Position numbers and translations under genes: made by a program
NCBI GenBank assembly: GCA_020025755.1
Contig: JAHHRO010000064.1
Location: 1 to 8,031 of the forward strand
Length of the DNA stretch: 8,031 bases
Origin: Butyricicoccus sp.
Lineage (GTDB): Bacteria > Bacillota > Clostridia > Oscillospirales > Butyricicoccaceae
Reading direction: 5' to 3'
Shown: positions 1 through 6,514 of the stretch, in pieces
Layout: the number at the start of each line of letters is the position of its first letter
Position numbering within the stretch: position 1 is the stretch's first letter
Notes under the pieces: model-generated
Database searches by the model: none
What the model was told of the DNA's origin: nothing
Seen by the model: the letters and a program-made list of their open reading frames with translations, nothing else

Positions 1-266
1 CCGCAAGGTTTCCAGCCCTTATGTCTCCGTCGCGAGACCGCGACACGTTTCCCTGCTTTCCAAAGCAAACCCATTTAGCACAAATGAAAACCTTACGGAC
101 GTTCCAAACACTCCGCAGTATGTGCGAACATAAATTTGACCCTCCGGCGCGACACGTTTCCCTGCTTTCCAAAGCAAATCTTTTTGCAGAAATGGAACTG
201 CTATCGCTGTTCCAAAAAACATTTCCCCTTGCTTTCCAAAGCAAATCATTTAGCACAAATGAAAAC
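1..266 (+). repeat. Left composite modular repeat (two tandem partial copies)
   Basis: Non-coding stretch made of recognisable modules. Copy 1 has a head hairpin (23-46, arms GTCGCG/CGCGAC), a module with the mini-palindrome TGCTTTCCAAAGCA (54-67) followed by a TTTAGCA.AAATGAAAA block, and a 27-bp tail (111-137). Copy 2 restarts with a shortened head (142-162), then a second module type with the palindrome at 163-176 and a GGAAC/GTTCC stem-loop (194-213). It ends with another palindrome (230-243) and its ATTTAGCACAAATGAAAAC block, stopping near 266. Base 1 lies inside the element, so its outer end is missing. The same modules recur in inverted orientation at 7608-7889, including an exact 52-bp match (172-223 against 7764-7815) and the exact 27-bp tail. 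Open frames here on both strands are made of repeat sequence and lack ribosome binding sites, so I do not call genes. The family name is unknown to me. Confidence 0.9.
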
Positions 267-345
267 TTTGCCTGCTTGCGCATATTGATGCATAGCTCCA
301 CTCATTTTCATGATATCCCATTGGCTGTTTTCCTCATTCTGCATG
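267..345. other. Intergenic stretch after the 346-1743 gene
   Basis: This short AT-rich spacer lies between the left repeat and the stop codon of the minus-strand gene. I see no hairpin with a T-run that would serve as a terminator for that gene, so its transcript may run into the repeat, whose palindromes could then fold in the RNA. No gene is evident. Confidence 0.5.
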
Positions 346-1743
346 TCACTTGACCATGATCTCCTCTGCATGCGGCTCTCCATACCAGTCACTTGCCGAG
401 GCGCGGTAATACTGGCGGATCTTGCTGTTATCCGCCTTTACATAATCGACCACGATGACCTGCCCCTTTTCCACAGGCATCGGGAAGCTGCTATAGGGAA
501 TGGTTTTTCCAGTGGGTTCGGCATCCTTAAAATCCTCATACGCCTGCTCCAGCCGCCAAAATTCTCTATACTTAAACTCTGCAGAGGAAGCGGAAAGATC
601 CACCTTTCCAAAATATGCCGCATCATATCTCTTGCCTGCGACCTCCATGGTGTTCATCTCGATCACATCACGATCGTTGGACAACAAAGAAAGATCCTCA
701 GTATGGATTGCCTGTCCATAGTGCTGTTTGAGTTGTTTGACCAAGTTTGGAGACAGACCGCCCTCTGCATTCACAACATCGCTATTGAAATGGATCGTTC
801 CATAAATACCCATTATATTTGCACCCTCTAGCGCATCGAATGTGCGGATAAAATTCTGTACCATAGTATCCGTGCGGAACTCCTCATCCATTTCGGTATA
901 ATACTGCTTTCCCTGCTCGATGGCTTCCTCAGTCAGCTGATACGCTTCACTCTCCTGCAATCCGTTCTTTTGCAGATAGGTCAAATACCGCGCGCCAGTG
1001 GTTGCATAGTCATGTCCGATATCTGTCCCATGAAAGATGGTTTCCGGACATTCCCGTTTGATTTTCTGATAAAACTGCCGAACCTGCTCGGTATGGATCG
1101 CTGTTCCTGACCAATCCTTATACAGTGTATTCAGAATATCATTATTGGGTGATTTCATCCAAATATTCAGAAACTCTGCCGTATAGTATGGCAGTTCTAC
1201 GAACAAATGGCGCATCCTATCCTTGTGATAATAGGTTTGCCATTTTGCAAATTCCTGATCAAGATCCAAAATCGAGCTGTGCTCCTCTCCATAGAGAAAG
1301 ATGAGTCCAGCCGCTTCCAGCGGCGGCGCAGGTGGTTCTTCCTCATATCGGGCAATGAAGCTGCCCCTGTGATTTGCCCCTTTGACCTGAACCGTTGCCT
1401 TTTCGGGTACATCGATATAAAAATCGTCTGTCCCCATCTCCTTCTCCGAGAAGATCACCTCACCCGACGCATCTTTGACGGTAACTGCGAGTGTTCCCTC
1501 CTCTGTTTGTGCGCCGATATGCAGCGTTGCCACATCTTCTTTCTGCCGTAGGGTACGCTTTTCTGTACCATTCAGCTTGATGTATCGTGCAGACCAATCG
1601 CTCCAGCCTGCTTGCTCCCTGTATCCCATCATCACAGCCGAACGCATCGTCCCGATCTGGAAATACTCCAATGCCGCAAGGATACCTGCTGTGACCGCGA
1701 CAATAGCGAGTGCCATCCATATCCTTTTCCGTGTTTGTTTCAA
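346..1743 (-). CDS. Membrane-anchored protein, putative Tiki/EreA/ChaN-like superfamily member
   Basis: A 465-residue protein of unknown specific function. Residues 1-8 are basic and about 9-27 form one hydrophobic segment, suggesting an uncleaved anchor or signal peptide with the rest outside the membrane. Residues about 45-135 look like a beta-rich domain. From about 145 onward come motifs that resemble the erythromycin-esterase/haem-uptake/TraB-Tiki fold: GEEHSS (152-157), FVELPYY (181-187), FHGTDIGH (237-244), RTDTMVQN (290-297) and GIYGTIHF (312-319). Paired GE.H and G..H histidines plus the R.D.M..N block are the usual signature, but the match is by eye and distant. The start is TTG (CAA at 1741-1743), chosen because AAAGGAG sits about 7 nt upstream. 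The gene lies 93 nt after ackA, beyond ackA's terminator, and I found no clear promoter of its own, so it may depend on read-through. Existence of the gene is confident; the family assignment is tentative. Confidence 0.8.
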   Translation of the reverse strand: MKQTRKRIWMALAIVAVTAGILAALEYFQIGTMRSAVMMGYREQAGWSDWSARYIKLNGTEKRTLRQKEDVATLHIGAQTEEGTLAVTVKDASGEVIFSEKEMGTDDFYIDVPEKATVQVKGANHRGSFIARYEEEPPAPPLEAAGLIFLYGEEHSSILDLDQEFAKWQTYYHKDRMRHLFVELPYYTAEFLNIWMKSPNNDILNTLYKDWSGTAIHTEQVRQFYQKIKRECPETIFHGTDIGHDYATTGARYLTYLQKNGLQESEAYQLTEEAIEQGKQYYTEMDEEFRTDTMVQNFIRTFDALEGANIMGIYGTIHFNSDVVNAEGGLSPNLVKQLKQHYGQAIHTEDLSLLSNDRDVIEMNTMEVAGKRYDAAYFGKVDLSASSAEFKYREFWRLEQAYEDFKDAEPTGKTIPYSSFPMPVEKGQVIVVDYVKADNSKIRQYYRASASDWYGEPHAEEIMVK

Positions 1744-1786
1744 TCCCCTGCTCCTTTCCTGCCTCCATCCGAGATCTCCCCATGAT

Positions 1787-1823
1787 AAAAAAATCAGGGG
1801 GCATACAGCAGCATACCCCCTGA
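1787..1823 (-). terminator. Intrinsic terminator of ackA
   Basis: On the minus strand a perfect 8-bp stem (TCAGGGGG at 1816-1823 in minus reading, pairing with CCCCCTGA at 1794-1801) encloses a 14-nt loop. It is followed by seven T residues (A7 at 1787-1793 on the plus strand). It begins 13 nt past the ackA stop codon. An A7 run also flanks the other side, so it could act in both directions, but no plus-strand gene needs it. Confidence 0.9.
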
Positions 1824-1836
1824 AAAAAACACTTGT

Positions 1837-3045
1837 TTAGTTGCCAGCCATCTCGTTGACCAGACGCTCGGTATCCTGTGCGATGACGAGTTCTTCGTTG
1901 GTCGGGATCACCAGCACGCGAACACGCGCATAGTCAATGGAAATATCCATCTGGCGTCCACGGAACTTGTTCTTTTCCGGATCGATCTTGATGCCCAGAT
2001 ATTCCATATGCTCACAAACATCCCAGCGAACGGAACGGTCATTCTCACCGACACCAGCGGTGAATACGATCGCATCGACGCCGCCCATTGCCGCAATGAA
2101 AGAACCAATGATCTTCTTAACGGACAGATTGAACATATCCTTTGCCAGTGCCGCGCGGACATTGCCCTCAGCGATTGCAGCATCCAGATCGCGGAAGTCA
2201 GAGGAAACACCGGAGATACCCAGCATACCAGACTTCTTGTTCAGGATATTGATGACATCATGTGCATCCATGTGCTCATGCTCTGCGAGGAATTCGATGA
2301 TTGCCGGATCAATGTTGCCGGAACGAGTACCCATCGGCAGACCATCCAGTGGGGTGAAGCCCATGGAAGTATCAACGGACTTACCGCCATCGATTGCAGC
2401 GATGGAAGAACCGTTGCCAAGGTGACAGGTGATGATCTTGAGATCCTCGATCGGACGGCCGAGCATTTCAGCTGCCTGCTTGGAAACGTACTTATGGGAA
2501 GTACCGTGGAAGCCGTAACGGCGGATCTTGTACTTCTCATAATACTCGTACGGGATCGCGTACATATAGTTCTTGGACGGCATGGTCTGATGGAACGCGG
2601 TATCGAATACAGCGACCTGCGGAACGTCCTTACCCATAACCTCCTCACAAGCATGGATACCGATGAGGTTCGGGGTATTGTGCAGAGGTGCAAGTGGGAT
2701 ACACGCCTCGATCGCCTTTACGACCTCGTCGTTGATGACAACAGAATCGGCAAAGAACTCGCCGCCATGTACCACGCGGTGACCAACTGCATTGATCTCG
2801 GACATATCCTTAATGACTCCCCACTGCTCATCGAGCAGGATATCAATGACTGCCTTGATCGCCTCTGCATGGGTATGCATTGGTACGTCTGCCTTATACT
2901 TGTCGTCAGAGCTGCCCTGATGGGTGAGCTTGCCATCAATGCCAATACGTTCGCACAGACCCTTCGCCATGACAGCCTTCGTCTCCATGTCGAACAGCTG
3001 ATACTTCAGGGAAGAACTACCCGCGTTGATAACCAGTACTTTCAT
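1837..3045 (-). CDS. ackA: Acetate kinase
   Basis: Catalyses acetyl phosphate + ADP <-> acetate + ATP in the cytoplasm, the substrate-level phosphorylation step of the Pta-AckA fermentation route. The 402 residues are the usual family length. All landmark residues known from the Methanosarcina enzyme are in place: N7 in VINAGSSSLKYQ with S10, S12 and K14, R90 in GHRVVHGG, H122 in LAPLHN, D148 in VFDTAFHQT, H180 in RRYGFHGTSH, R241 in PMGTRSGNIDP, and E384 in PTNEE. The phosphate-binding HLGNGSS (208-214) and adenosine-loop FTAGVGEN (328-335) are also intact. The ATG start has AAGGAG (3056-3061) 10 nt upstream. It is divergent from tmcAL and ends in a strong terminator. No pta gene is adjacent. 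The intact motifs indicate a functional enzyme. Confidence 0.98.
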   Translation of the reverse strand: MKVLVINAGSSSLKYQLFDMETKAVMAKGLCERIGIDGKLTHQGSSDDKYKADVPMHTHAEAIKAVIDILLDEQWGVIKDMSEINAVGHRVVHGGEFFADSVVINDEVVKAIEACIPLAPLHNTPNLIGIHACEEVMGKDVPQVAVFDTAFHQTMPSKNYMYAIPYEYYEKYKIRRYGFHGTSHKYVSKQAAEMLGRPIEDLKIITCHLGNGSSIAAIDGGKSVDTSMGFTPLDGLPMGTRSGNIDPAIIEFLAEHEHMDAHDVINILNKKSGMLGISGVSSDFRDLDAAIAEGNVRAALAKDMFNLSVKKIIGSFIAAMGGVDAIVFTAGVGENDRSVRWDVCEHMEYLGIKIDPEKNKFRGRQMDISIDYARVRVLVIPTNEELVIAQDTERLVNEMAGN

Positions 3046-3088
3046 CCTTATATAACTCCTTGTTTTTGTTCTCGCTGCTGTTCCGATC

Positions 3089-3107
3089 CATCTTCAGAGA
3101 AAAGATG
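3089..3107 (-). other. Small hairpin in the ackA 5' untranslated region
   Basis: CATCTT (3089-3094) and AAGATG (3102-3107) form a 6-bp stem with a 7-nt loop. If the predicted ackA promoter is right, it lies in the middle of a leader of about 100 nt. Its role is unknown and it could be chance. Confidence 0.3.
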
Positions 3108-3108
3108 T

Positions 3109-3137
3109 TTGCAAGAAACAACAAATACGTGTACAAT
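3109..3137 (+). promoter_or_regulatory. Predicted sigma-A promoter for tmcAL
   Basis: TTGCAA (3109-3114) and TACAAT (3132-3137) are separated by exactly 17 nt. The -35 matches consensus at 4 of 6 bases and the -10 at 5 of 6. The predicted start point near 3144 gives a leader of about 68 nt before the tmcAL ATG at 3212. The -10 lies inside one arm of the 9-bp inverted repeat described separately. Confidence 0.6.
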
Positions 3138-3161
3138 AATTCATGTATATCTATTGTACAC
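3129..3161. repeat. Perfect 9-bp inverted repeat spanning both -10 boxes
   Basis: GTGTACAAT (3129-3137) and ATTGTACAC (3153-3161) are perfect reverse complements separated by 15 bp. Each arm contains the -10 of one of the two opposed promoters. A further TGTACA core occurs at 3175-3180, inside the minus-strand -35 region. It may be a regulator operator (arm centres about 24 bp apart) or simply the consequence of two identical -10 sequences. Confidence 0.6.
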
Positions 3162-3181
3162 CACCATGCGCAAATGTACAA
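3153..3181 (-). promoter_or_regulatory. Predicted sigma-A promoter for ackA
   Basis: Read on the minus strand, TTGTAC (3181-3176) and TACAAT (3158-3153) are separated by exactly 17 nt. The predicted start point near 3146 gives an ackA leader of about 100 nt. The promoter faces the tmcAL promoter, with start points only about 2 bp apart, so polymerase footprints would overlap. Confidence 0.6.
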
Positions 3182-3211
3182 CATCTATTGATGATTTTTT
3201 TGGAGGGGAAT

Positions 3212-4435
3212 ATGAAAATTTGCGGGATCGTTTCCGAATACAATCCATTTCACAACGGTCATGCCTATCATGTGCAGAAAACACGGCAGCTGCTGGGGGC
3301 AGATACCGCGATCCTCGCGGTCATGTCGGGAAACTATGTACAGCGCGGTGACTTTGCGATTGTGGAAAAATATCAGCGCGCCGCAATGGCAGTACAGAAC
3401 GGGGTCGATCTTGTGATCGAACTTCCGCTCTCCGCCGCACTTTCCTCCGCACAGGATTTCGCATTGGGTGCGGTCGGTACGCTTGATCGGCTGGGCTGTG
3501 TGACGCATCTTTCCTTTGGTTCGGAATGTGGGGATATCTCCCGTCTCCGCGCGGCGGCGCAAGCAGATCGTTCCCTCCTGCGTGCTTATCTATCCGAGGG
3601 ACTTTCCTACGCCGCCGCCTTACAGCGCGCCGTTTCAGACAAAGATCCTGACGCTGGCAGTCTGCTTTCTCATCCCAACAACACGCTGGGGATCGAATAC
3701 TGTGCCGCACTCGACCAGATCGGAAGTTCCATCGAGCCGGTAACGATTTTACGGGATGGTGCAGCGCATGACAGCGAGGAAGCACACCTCCGTCCCTCTG
3801 CTTCCTTCCTCCGCACCCTGATCGCGCAGGGACAGACGGAAGCGTGTCAGAATTTTATGCCGGACAGCGCGTTTTCCATCCTGTCCCATGCCTGTCAAAG
3901 CGGTCATGCCCCCGTTTGTGCCTGTGATGCCGCACTCGTTTCCTATCTGCGCCGCTTTTCCGCCGCCGCACTCATCCCCTATGCAGGCGACACGGACGGA
4001 CTGCATCACCGCTTGTATGCCGCCATTTCAGAAAACACATCATTTGACGCCATCTGCCGTGCGGCACAAACCAGACGCTATCCCCTTTCGCGCATCCGGC
4101 GGACTCTCCTGCGCACCTACCTCGGACTGCCGCAGGCACTCGATCCCCTGCCTCACTATATCCGCGTACTTGCCATCGGCGTGCAGGGACGCGCACTCCT
4201 GCGCCGAATTGCAAGGGAAAGCACGCTGCCCCTCATCACCAAGCCCATCAGCGAGAAAAGGCTGCCCAAGGAGTTTCAGTCCTATTTGGAGCAGGATCGC
4301 CTTGCTGATGAGCTTTATACCCTTGCCAAACCCGACGCCACCCTGCATACAGCTGGTGCACGTTACCGCCAGACCCCCTATCTTTATACAAAGGAGACTG
4401 ATCCCCATGAAACATTCCGTACAGGACAGCCGTGA
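3212..4435 (+). CDS. tmcAL: tRNA(Met) cytidine acetate ligase TmcAL
   Basis: Uses ATP and acetate to form acetyl-adenylate and acetylates the wobble cytidine (C34, giving ac4C) of elongator tRNA-Met; formerly annotated YlbM/UPF0348. The 407 residues compare with about 415 in Bacillus subtilis. Seen in the protein: the N-terminal nucleotidyltransferase block GIVSEYNPFHNGH with the HNGH adenylation motif (14-17), VMSGNYVQRGD (37-47), VDLVIELP (65-72), FGSECGD (102-108), HPNNTLGIEY (154-163) and SASFLR (196-201). The ATG at 3212 is chosen because GGAGG ends 5 nt upstream and the protein then begins exactly at the family N-terminus. An in-frame ATG at 3143 would add 23 unrelated residues and sits at the predicted transcription start. 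The 3' end overlaps the methyltransferase gene by 29 nt. Confidence 0.96.
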   Translation: MKICGIVSEYNPFHNGHAYHVQKTRQLLGADTAILAVMSGNYVQRGDFAIVEKYQRAAMAVQNGVDLVIELPLSAALSSAQDFALGAVGTLDRLGCVTHLSFGSECGDISRLRAAAQADRSLLRAYLSEGLSYAAALQRAVSDKDPDAGSLLSHPNNTLGIEYCAALDQIGSSIEPVTILRDGAAHDSEEAHLRPSASFLRTLIAQGQTEACQNFMPDSAFSILSHACQSGHAPVCACDAALVSYLRRFSAAALIPYAGDTDGLHHRLYAAISENTSFDAICRAAQTRRYPLSRIRRTLLRTYLGLPQALDPLPHYIRVLAIGVQGRALLRRIARESTLPLITKPISEKRLPKEFQSYLEQDRLADELYTLAKPDATLHTAGARYRQTPYLYTKETDPHETFRTGQP

Positions 4436-5096
4436 AATCTGGGACAAAAATGCTGCGTTTTGGGATACTGCTATGGGAGACCATTCCAATGCATTTCATC
4501 GAGAGGTTGTACGCCCACCCGTCACTTCCCTGCTCACTCCCACACCAGATGACTATATTTTAGATATCGCGTGCGGAAACGGAAACTATTCCGCCTATCT
4601 TGCACAGATGGGTGTGCGCGTCCTTGCCTTCGATTACAGCCGCAATATGGTATCCCTTGCCCAAAAGCGACAGGCAGCATACGCGGACAAGATCGAATTC
4701 TGCACAGCGGATGCCACAGATCGCGCCAGCCTGCAAGCACTCAAACGGGAGCGTCCTTTTACGAAGGCAGTCTGCAATATGGCGATCATGGACATTACCC
4801 ATGCTGCACCTCTTTTTGCAGGTGTTTATGACCTGCTCGCGGCACAGGGTGTCTTTGTGTTCGCGACACAGCATCCATGCTTTGTCACACGCACCGAACA
4901 ATACATGACCGCACACAGCTACTATGGAACAGCCCTGCCCAATCAGCCTCATGCACAGTGCTATTATCACCGTTCTTTGCAAGACCTCTTTGGGCTTTGC
5001 TTCCAGAGTGGATTCGTGATCGACGGGTTCGCGGAAGCCTGCTATCAAGACCCTGAAACGCCAGAGGTCATTGTCGTCCGTGCCAGAAAACTGTAA
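4407..5096 (+). CDS. Class I SAM-dependent methyltransferase, substrate unknown
   Basis: A 229-residue soluble protein with a Rossmann-type methyltransferase core. Motif I is ILDIACGNGN (51-60), the glycine-rich SAM loop. It is followed by the acidic post-I strand FDYSRNMVSLAQ, and a motif IV-like strand with AVCNMAIMDIT. A C-terminal part rich in aromatic residues and histidines (TQHPCF, AHSYYG, CYYHRSLQDLF) is typical of the methyltransferase 11/25-type families acting on small molecules, but does not identify a substrate. The ATG at 4407 has AAGGAG (4391-4396) 10 nt upstream and lies inside the tmcAL 3' end in another frame. The two are therefore probably co-transcribed and translationally coupled. 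An open frame extends upstream to 3888, but that part is only the shadow of tmcAL. An RNA substrate linked to TmcAL is possible but unsupported. Confidence 0.9.
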   Translation: MKHSVQDSREIWDKNAAFWDTAMGDHSNAFHREVVRPPVTSLLTPTPDDYILDIACGNGNYSAYLAQMGVRVLAFDYSRNMVSLAQKRQAAYADKIEFCTADATDRASLQALKRERPFTKAVCNMAIMDITHAAPLFAGVYDLLAAQGVFVFATQHPCFVTRTEQYMTAHSYYGTALPNQPHAQCYYHRSLQDLFGLCFQSGFVIDGFAEACYQDPETPEVIVVRARKL

Positions 5097-5098
5097 AG

Positions 5099-5127
5099 AA
5101 AAACCGTCCGATTTTTCGGACGGTTTT
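5099..5127. terminator. Bidirectional intrinsic terminator between convergent genes
   Basis: CCGTCCGA (5104-5111) pairs with TCGGACGG (5116-5123) around a TTTT loop, extended by A-T pairs on both sides. T-runs follow on each strand: TTTT at 5124-5127 on plus, and AAAAA at 5099-5103 read as T5 on minus. It begins 3 nt past the methyltransferase stop and lies 27 nt past the obgE stop, so it can end both transcripts. Confidence 0.92.
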
Positions 5128-5153
5128 CTGATTGCTGACCTTTCGGTCATGCC

Positions 5154-6425
5154 TTAATGCACATATTCAAATTCGAGATCCCCGATCACGACCGGATCAC
5201 CCTCCTGCACGCCCATCGCTTCCAGACGCTCATAAACGCCTGCATTTTTGAGCATACGGTCCATATACAGGCGAGATTCGTAGTCATCGGTATTGACACT
5301 GCCCATGATCTTCTCGATCCATGCGCCGCCGACCACATAATAATCCTCGACCTTTTCGACCGTGATATCGCGCTCAGTAACGACTTCCTCGGTCTGCACG
5401 AATTCCGGCTCGTAGGTGAATACCGGCGGCAGTTCCTGAAGCTCCTCCCACGTCTTGTGGATCAGTTCCTTGATGCCCTGACCGGTTGCGGCGGACAGTT
5501 CAAGGAATCCAAACCCGTGTTCCTCGGCATACTTGCGCAGTGCTTCCACCGGCTCACGCGCATCGCCCAGCAGATCGGTCTTGTTTGCAACGATGATCTG
5601 CGGACGGGATGCCAGAAATTCGCTGTATCCGGCAAGTTCGGTGTTGATGGTCTTGACATCCTCGAGCGGATCTCTGCCCTCACTGCCTGCCGCATCGACG
5701 AGATGCAGGAGCAGACGGCAGCGATCGATATGGCGCAGGAAATCATGTCCCAGTCCGGCACCCTCAGCCGCACCCTCGATGATACCCGGAATATCTGCCA
5801 TCACGAAGGACTGTTCCTCACCTACGCGCACGACACCCAGATTGGGGATCAGGGTAGTGAAGTGATAGTTTGCGATCTTGGGACGCGCCGCGGAGACAAC
5901 GGAAAGCAAAGTGGACTTGCCAACATTCGGGAAGCCGACCAGACCGACATCCGCCAGCAGTTTGAGCTCCAGCGTGATCTCCATTTCCACACCCGACTGT
6001 CCCGGCTTTGCAAAGCGTGGGGTCTGGCGTGTTGGGGTTGCAAAGTGGGTATTGCCCCAACCGCCATTGCCGCCCTTTGCCACGACAAACGGTTCATCAC
6101 CAGAAAGATCCTGAATGACCTGTCCGGTCTTACGGTCACGGATGATGGTTCCGCGCGGTACACGGATGACGAGATTTGCGCCATCCTTGCCCTTCATACG
6201 CTTTGCCATACCGTTTTCGCCGTTTGCCGCGACATACTTCTTTTTATAGCGGAAATCGAGCAGGGTGGACAGGTTATCATCCACCTGAAAGATCACGGAA
6301 CCGCCGCGTCCGCCATCTCCGCCGTCTGGGCCGCCCGAGGCAACATACTTCTCACGATGGAAGCTGACCTTTCCATCGCCGCCCTTACCGGACGCGATCT
6401 TGATTTTTGCTACATCAATAAACAT
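5154..6425 (-). CDS. obgE: Obg family GTPase (CgtA)
   Basis: An essential, slow-hydrolysing GTPase that binds the 50S subunit and acts in its late assembly and in stress/(p)ppGpp signalling. The 423 residues have the full Firmicutes layout. Residues 1-158 are the glycine-rich Obg fold (GKGGDGKVSFHREK, GGPDGGDGGRGG). The G domain has G1 GFPNVGKST (164-172), G3 DIPG (211-214), G4 NKTD (281-284) and G5 SAATGQG (311-317). The C-terminal OCT domain runs from about 345 to 423 (YVVGGAWIEKIM..., ending DLEFEYVH). The ATG start has GAGGA (6433-6437, minus reading) 7 nt upstream. It is the last gene of the rplU-prp-rpmA-obgE block but is separated from rpmA by 87 bp containing a terminator-like hairpin. 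Confidence 0.98.
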   Translation of the reverse strand: MFIDVAKIKIASGKGGDGKVSFHREKYVASGGPDGGDGGRGGSVIFQVDDNLSTLLDFRYKKKYVAANGENGMAKRMKGKDGANLVIRVPRGTIIRDRKTGQVIQDLSGDEPFVVAKGGNGGWGNTHFATPTRQTPRFAKPGQSGVEMEITLELKLLADVGLVGFPNVGKSTLLSVVSAARPKIANYHFTTLIPNLGVVRVGEEQSFVMADIPGIIEGAAEGAGLGHDFLRHIDRCRLLLHLVDAAGSEGRDPLEDVKTINTELAGYSEFLASRPQIIVANKTDLLGDAREPVEALRKYAEEHGFGFLELSAATGQGIKELIHKTWEELQELPPVFTYEPEFVQTEEVVTERDITVEKVEDYYVVGGAWIEKIMGSVNTDDYESRLYMDRMLKNAGVYERLEAMGVQEGDPVVIGDLEFEYVH

Positions 6426-6460
6426 TTTCTTTTCCTCATCAGTCGGAGACGATATCTCTC

Positions 6461-6495
6461 AAAAAAACAAAATCCCGGAAAATTTCCGAGATTTT
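6461..6495 (-). terminator. Terminator-like hairpin between rpmA and obgE
   Basis: On the minus strand AAAATCTCGGAAA and TTTCCGGGATTTT fold into a stem (about 6469-6495). A G-U wobble replaces what would be a mismatch on the plus strand, which favours minus-strand function. It is followed by a T-rich tract (TTTTGTTTTTTT, down to 6461). It starts about 18 nt beyond the rpmA stop, inside the apparent operon, and may set lower obgE expression by partial read-through. Confidence 0.75.
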
Positions 6496-6498
6496 GCC

Positions 6499-6514
6499 AA
6501 TCAACTATTTGATT
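6499..6514. repeat. Small inverted repeat at the rpmA stop codon
   Basis: AATCAA (6499-6504) and TTGATT (6509-6514) are perfect inverted arms around a 4-nt CTAT loop. The right arm overlaps the rpmA stop codon (TAA, 6515-6513 on minus). The stem is weak and of unknown role. Confidence 0.35.

Noticed and set aside
1..266. CRISPR array
   Set aside because: The repeated units differ in length and sequence, and the intervening segments are themselves repeated rather than unique spacers. No cas genes are present.
3143..3211. Longer TmcAL start at 3143
   Set aside because: It coincides with the predicted transcription start, lacks a ribosome binding site, and adds residues absent from the family, while 3212 has GGAGG and the canonical N-terminus.
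2008..3351. 447-codon plus-strand open frame antisense to ackA
   Set aside because: It lies opposite a fully conserved acetate kinase, starts without a ribosome binding site, and crosses both predicted promoters and the tmcAL start. It is a shadow of ackA codon bias.
3888..4406. Upstream extension of the methyltransferase open frame (173 codons)
   Set aside because: It is out of frame with and fully inside tmcAL, shows no recognisable domain, and the true start at 4407 has a good ribosome binding site and begins a normal-length methyltransferase.
5157..6512. 451-codon plus-strand open frame antisense to obgE
   Set aside because: The opposite strand encodes complete Obg with all G motifs. 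The antisense frame has no supporting start signal and runs through the rpmA-obgE hairpin.
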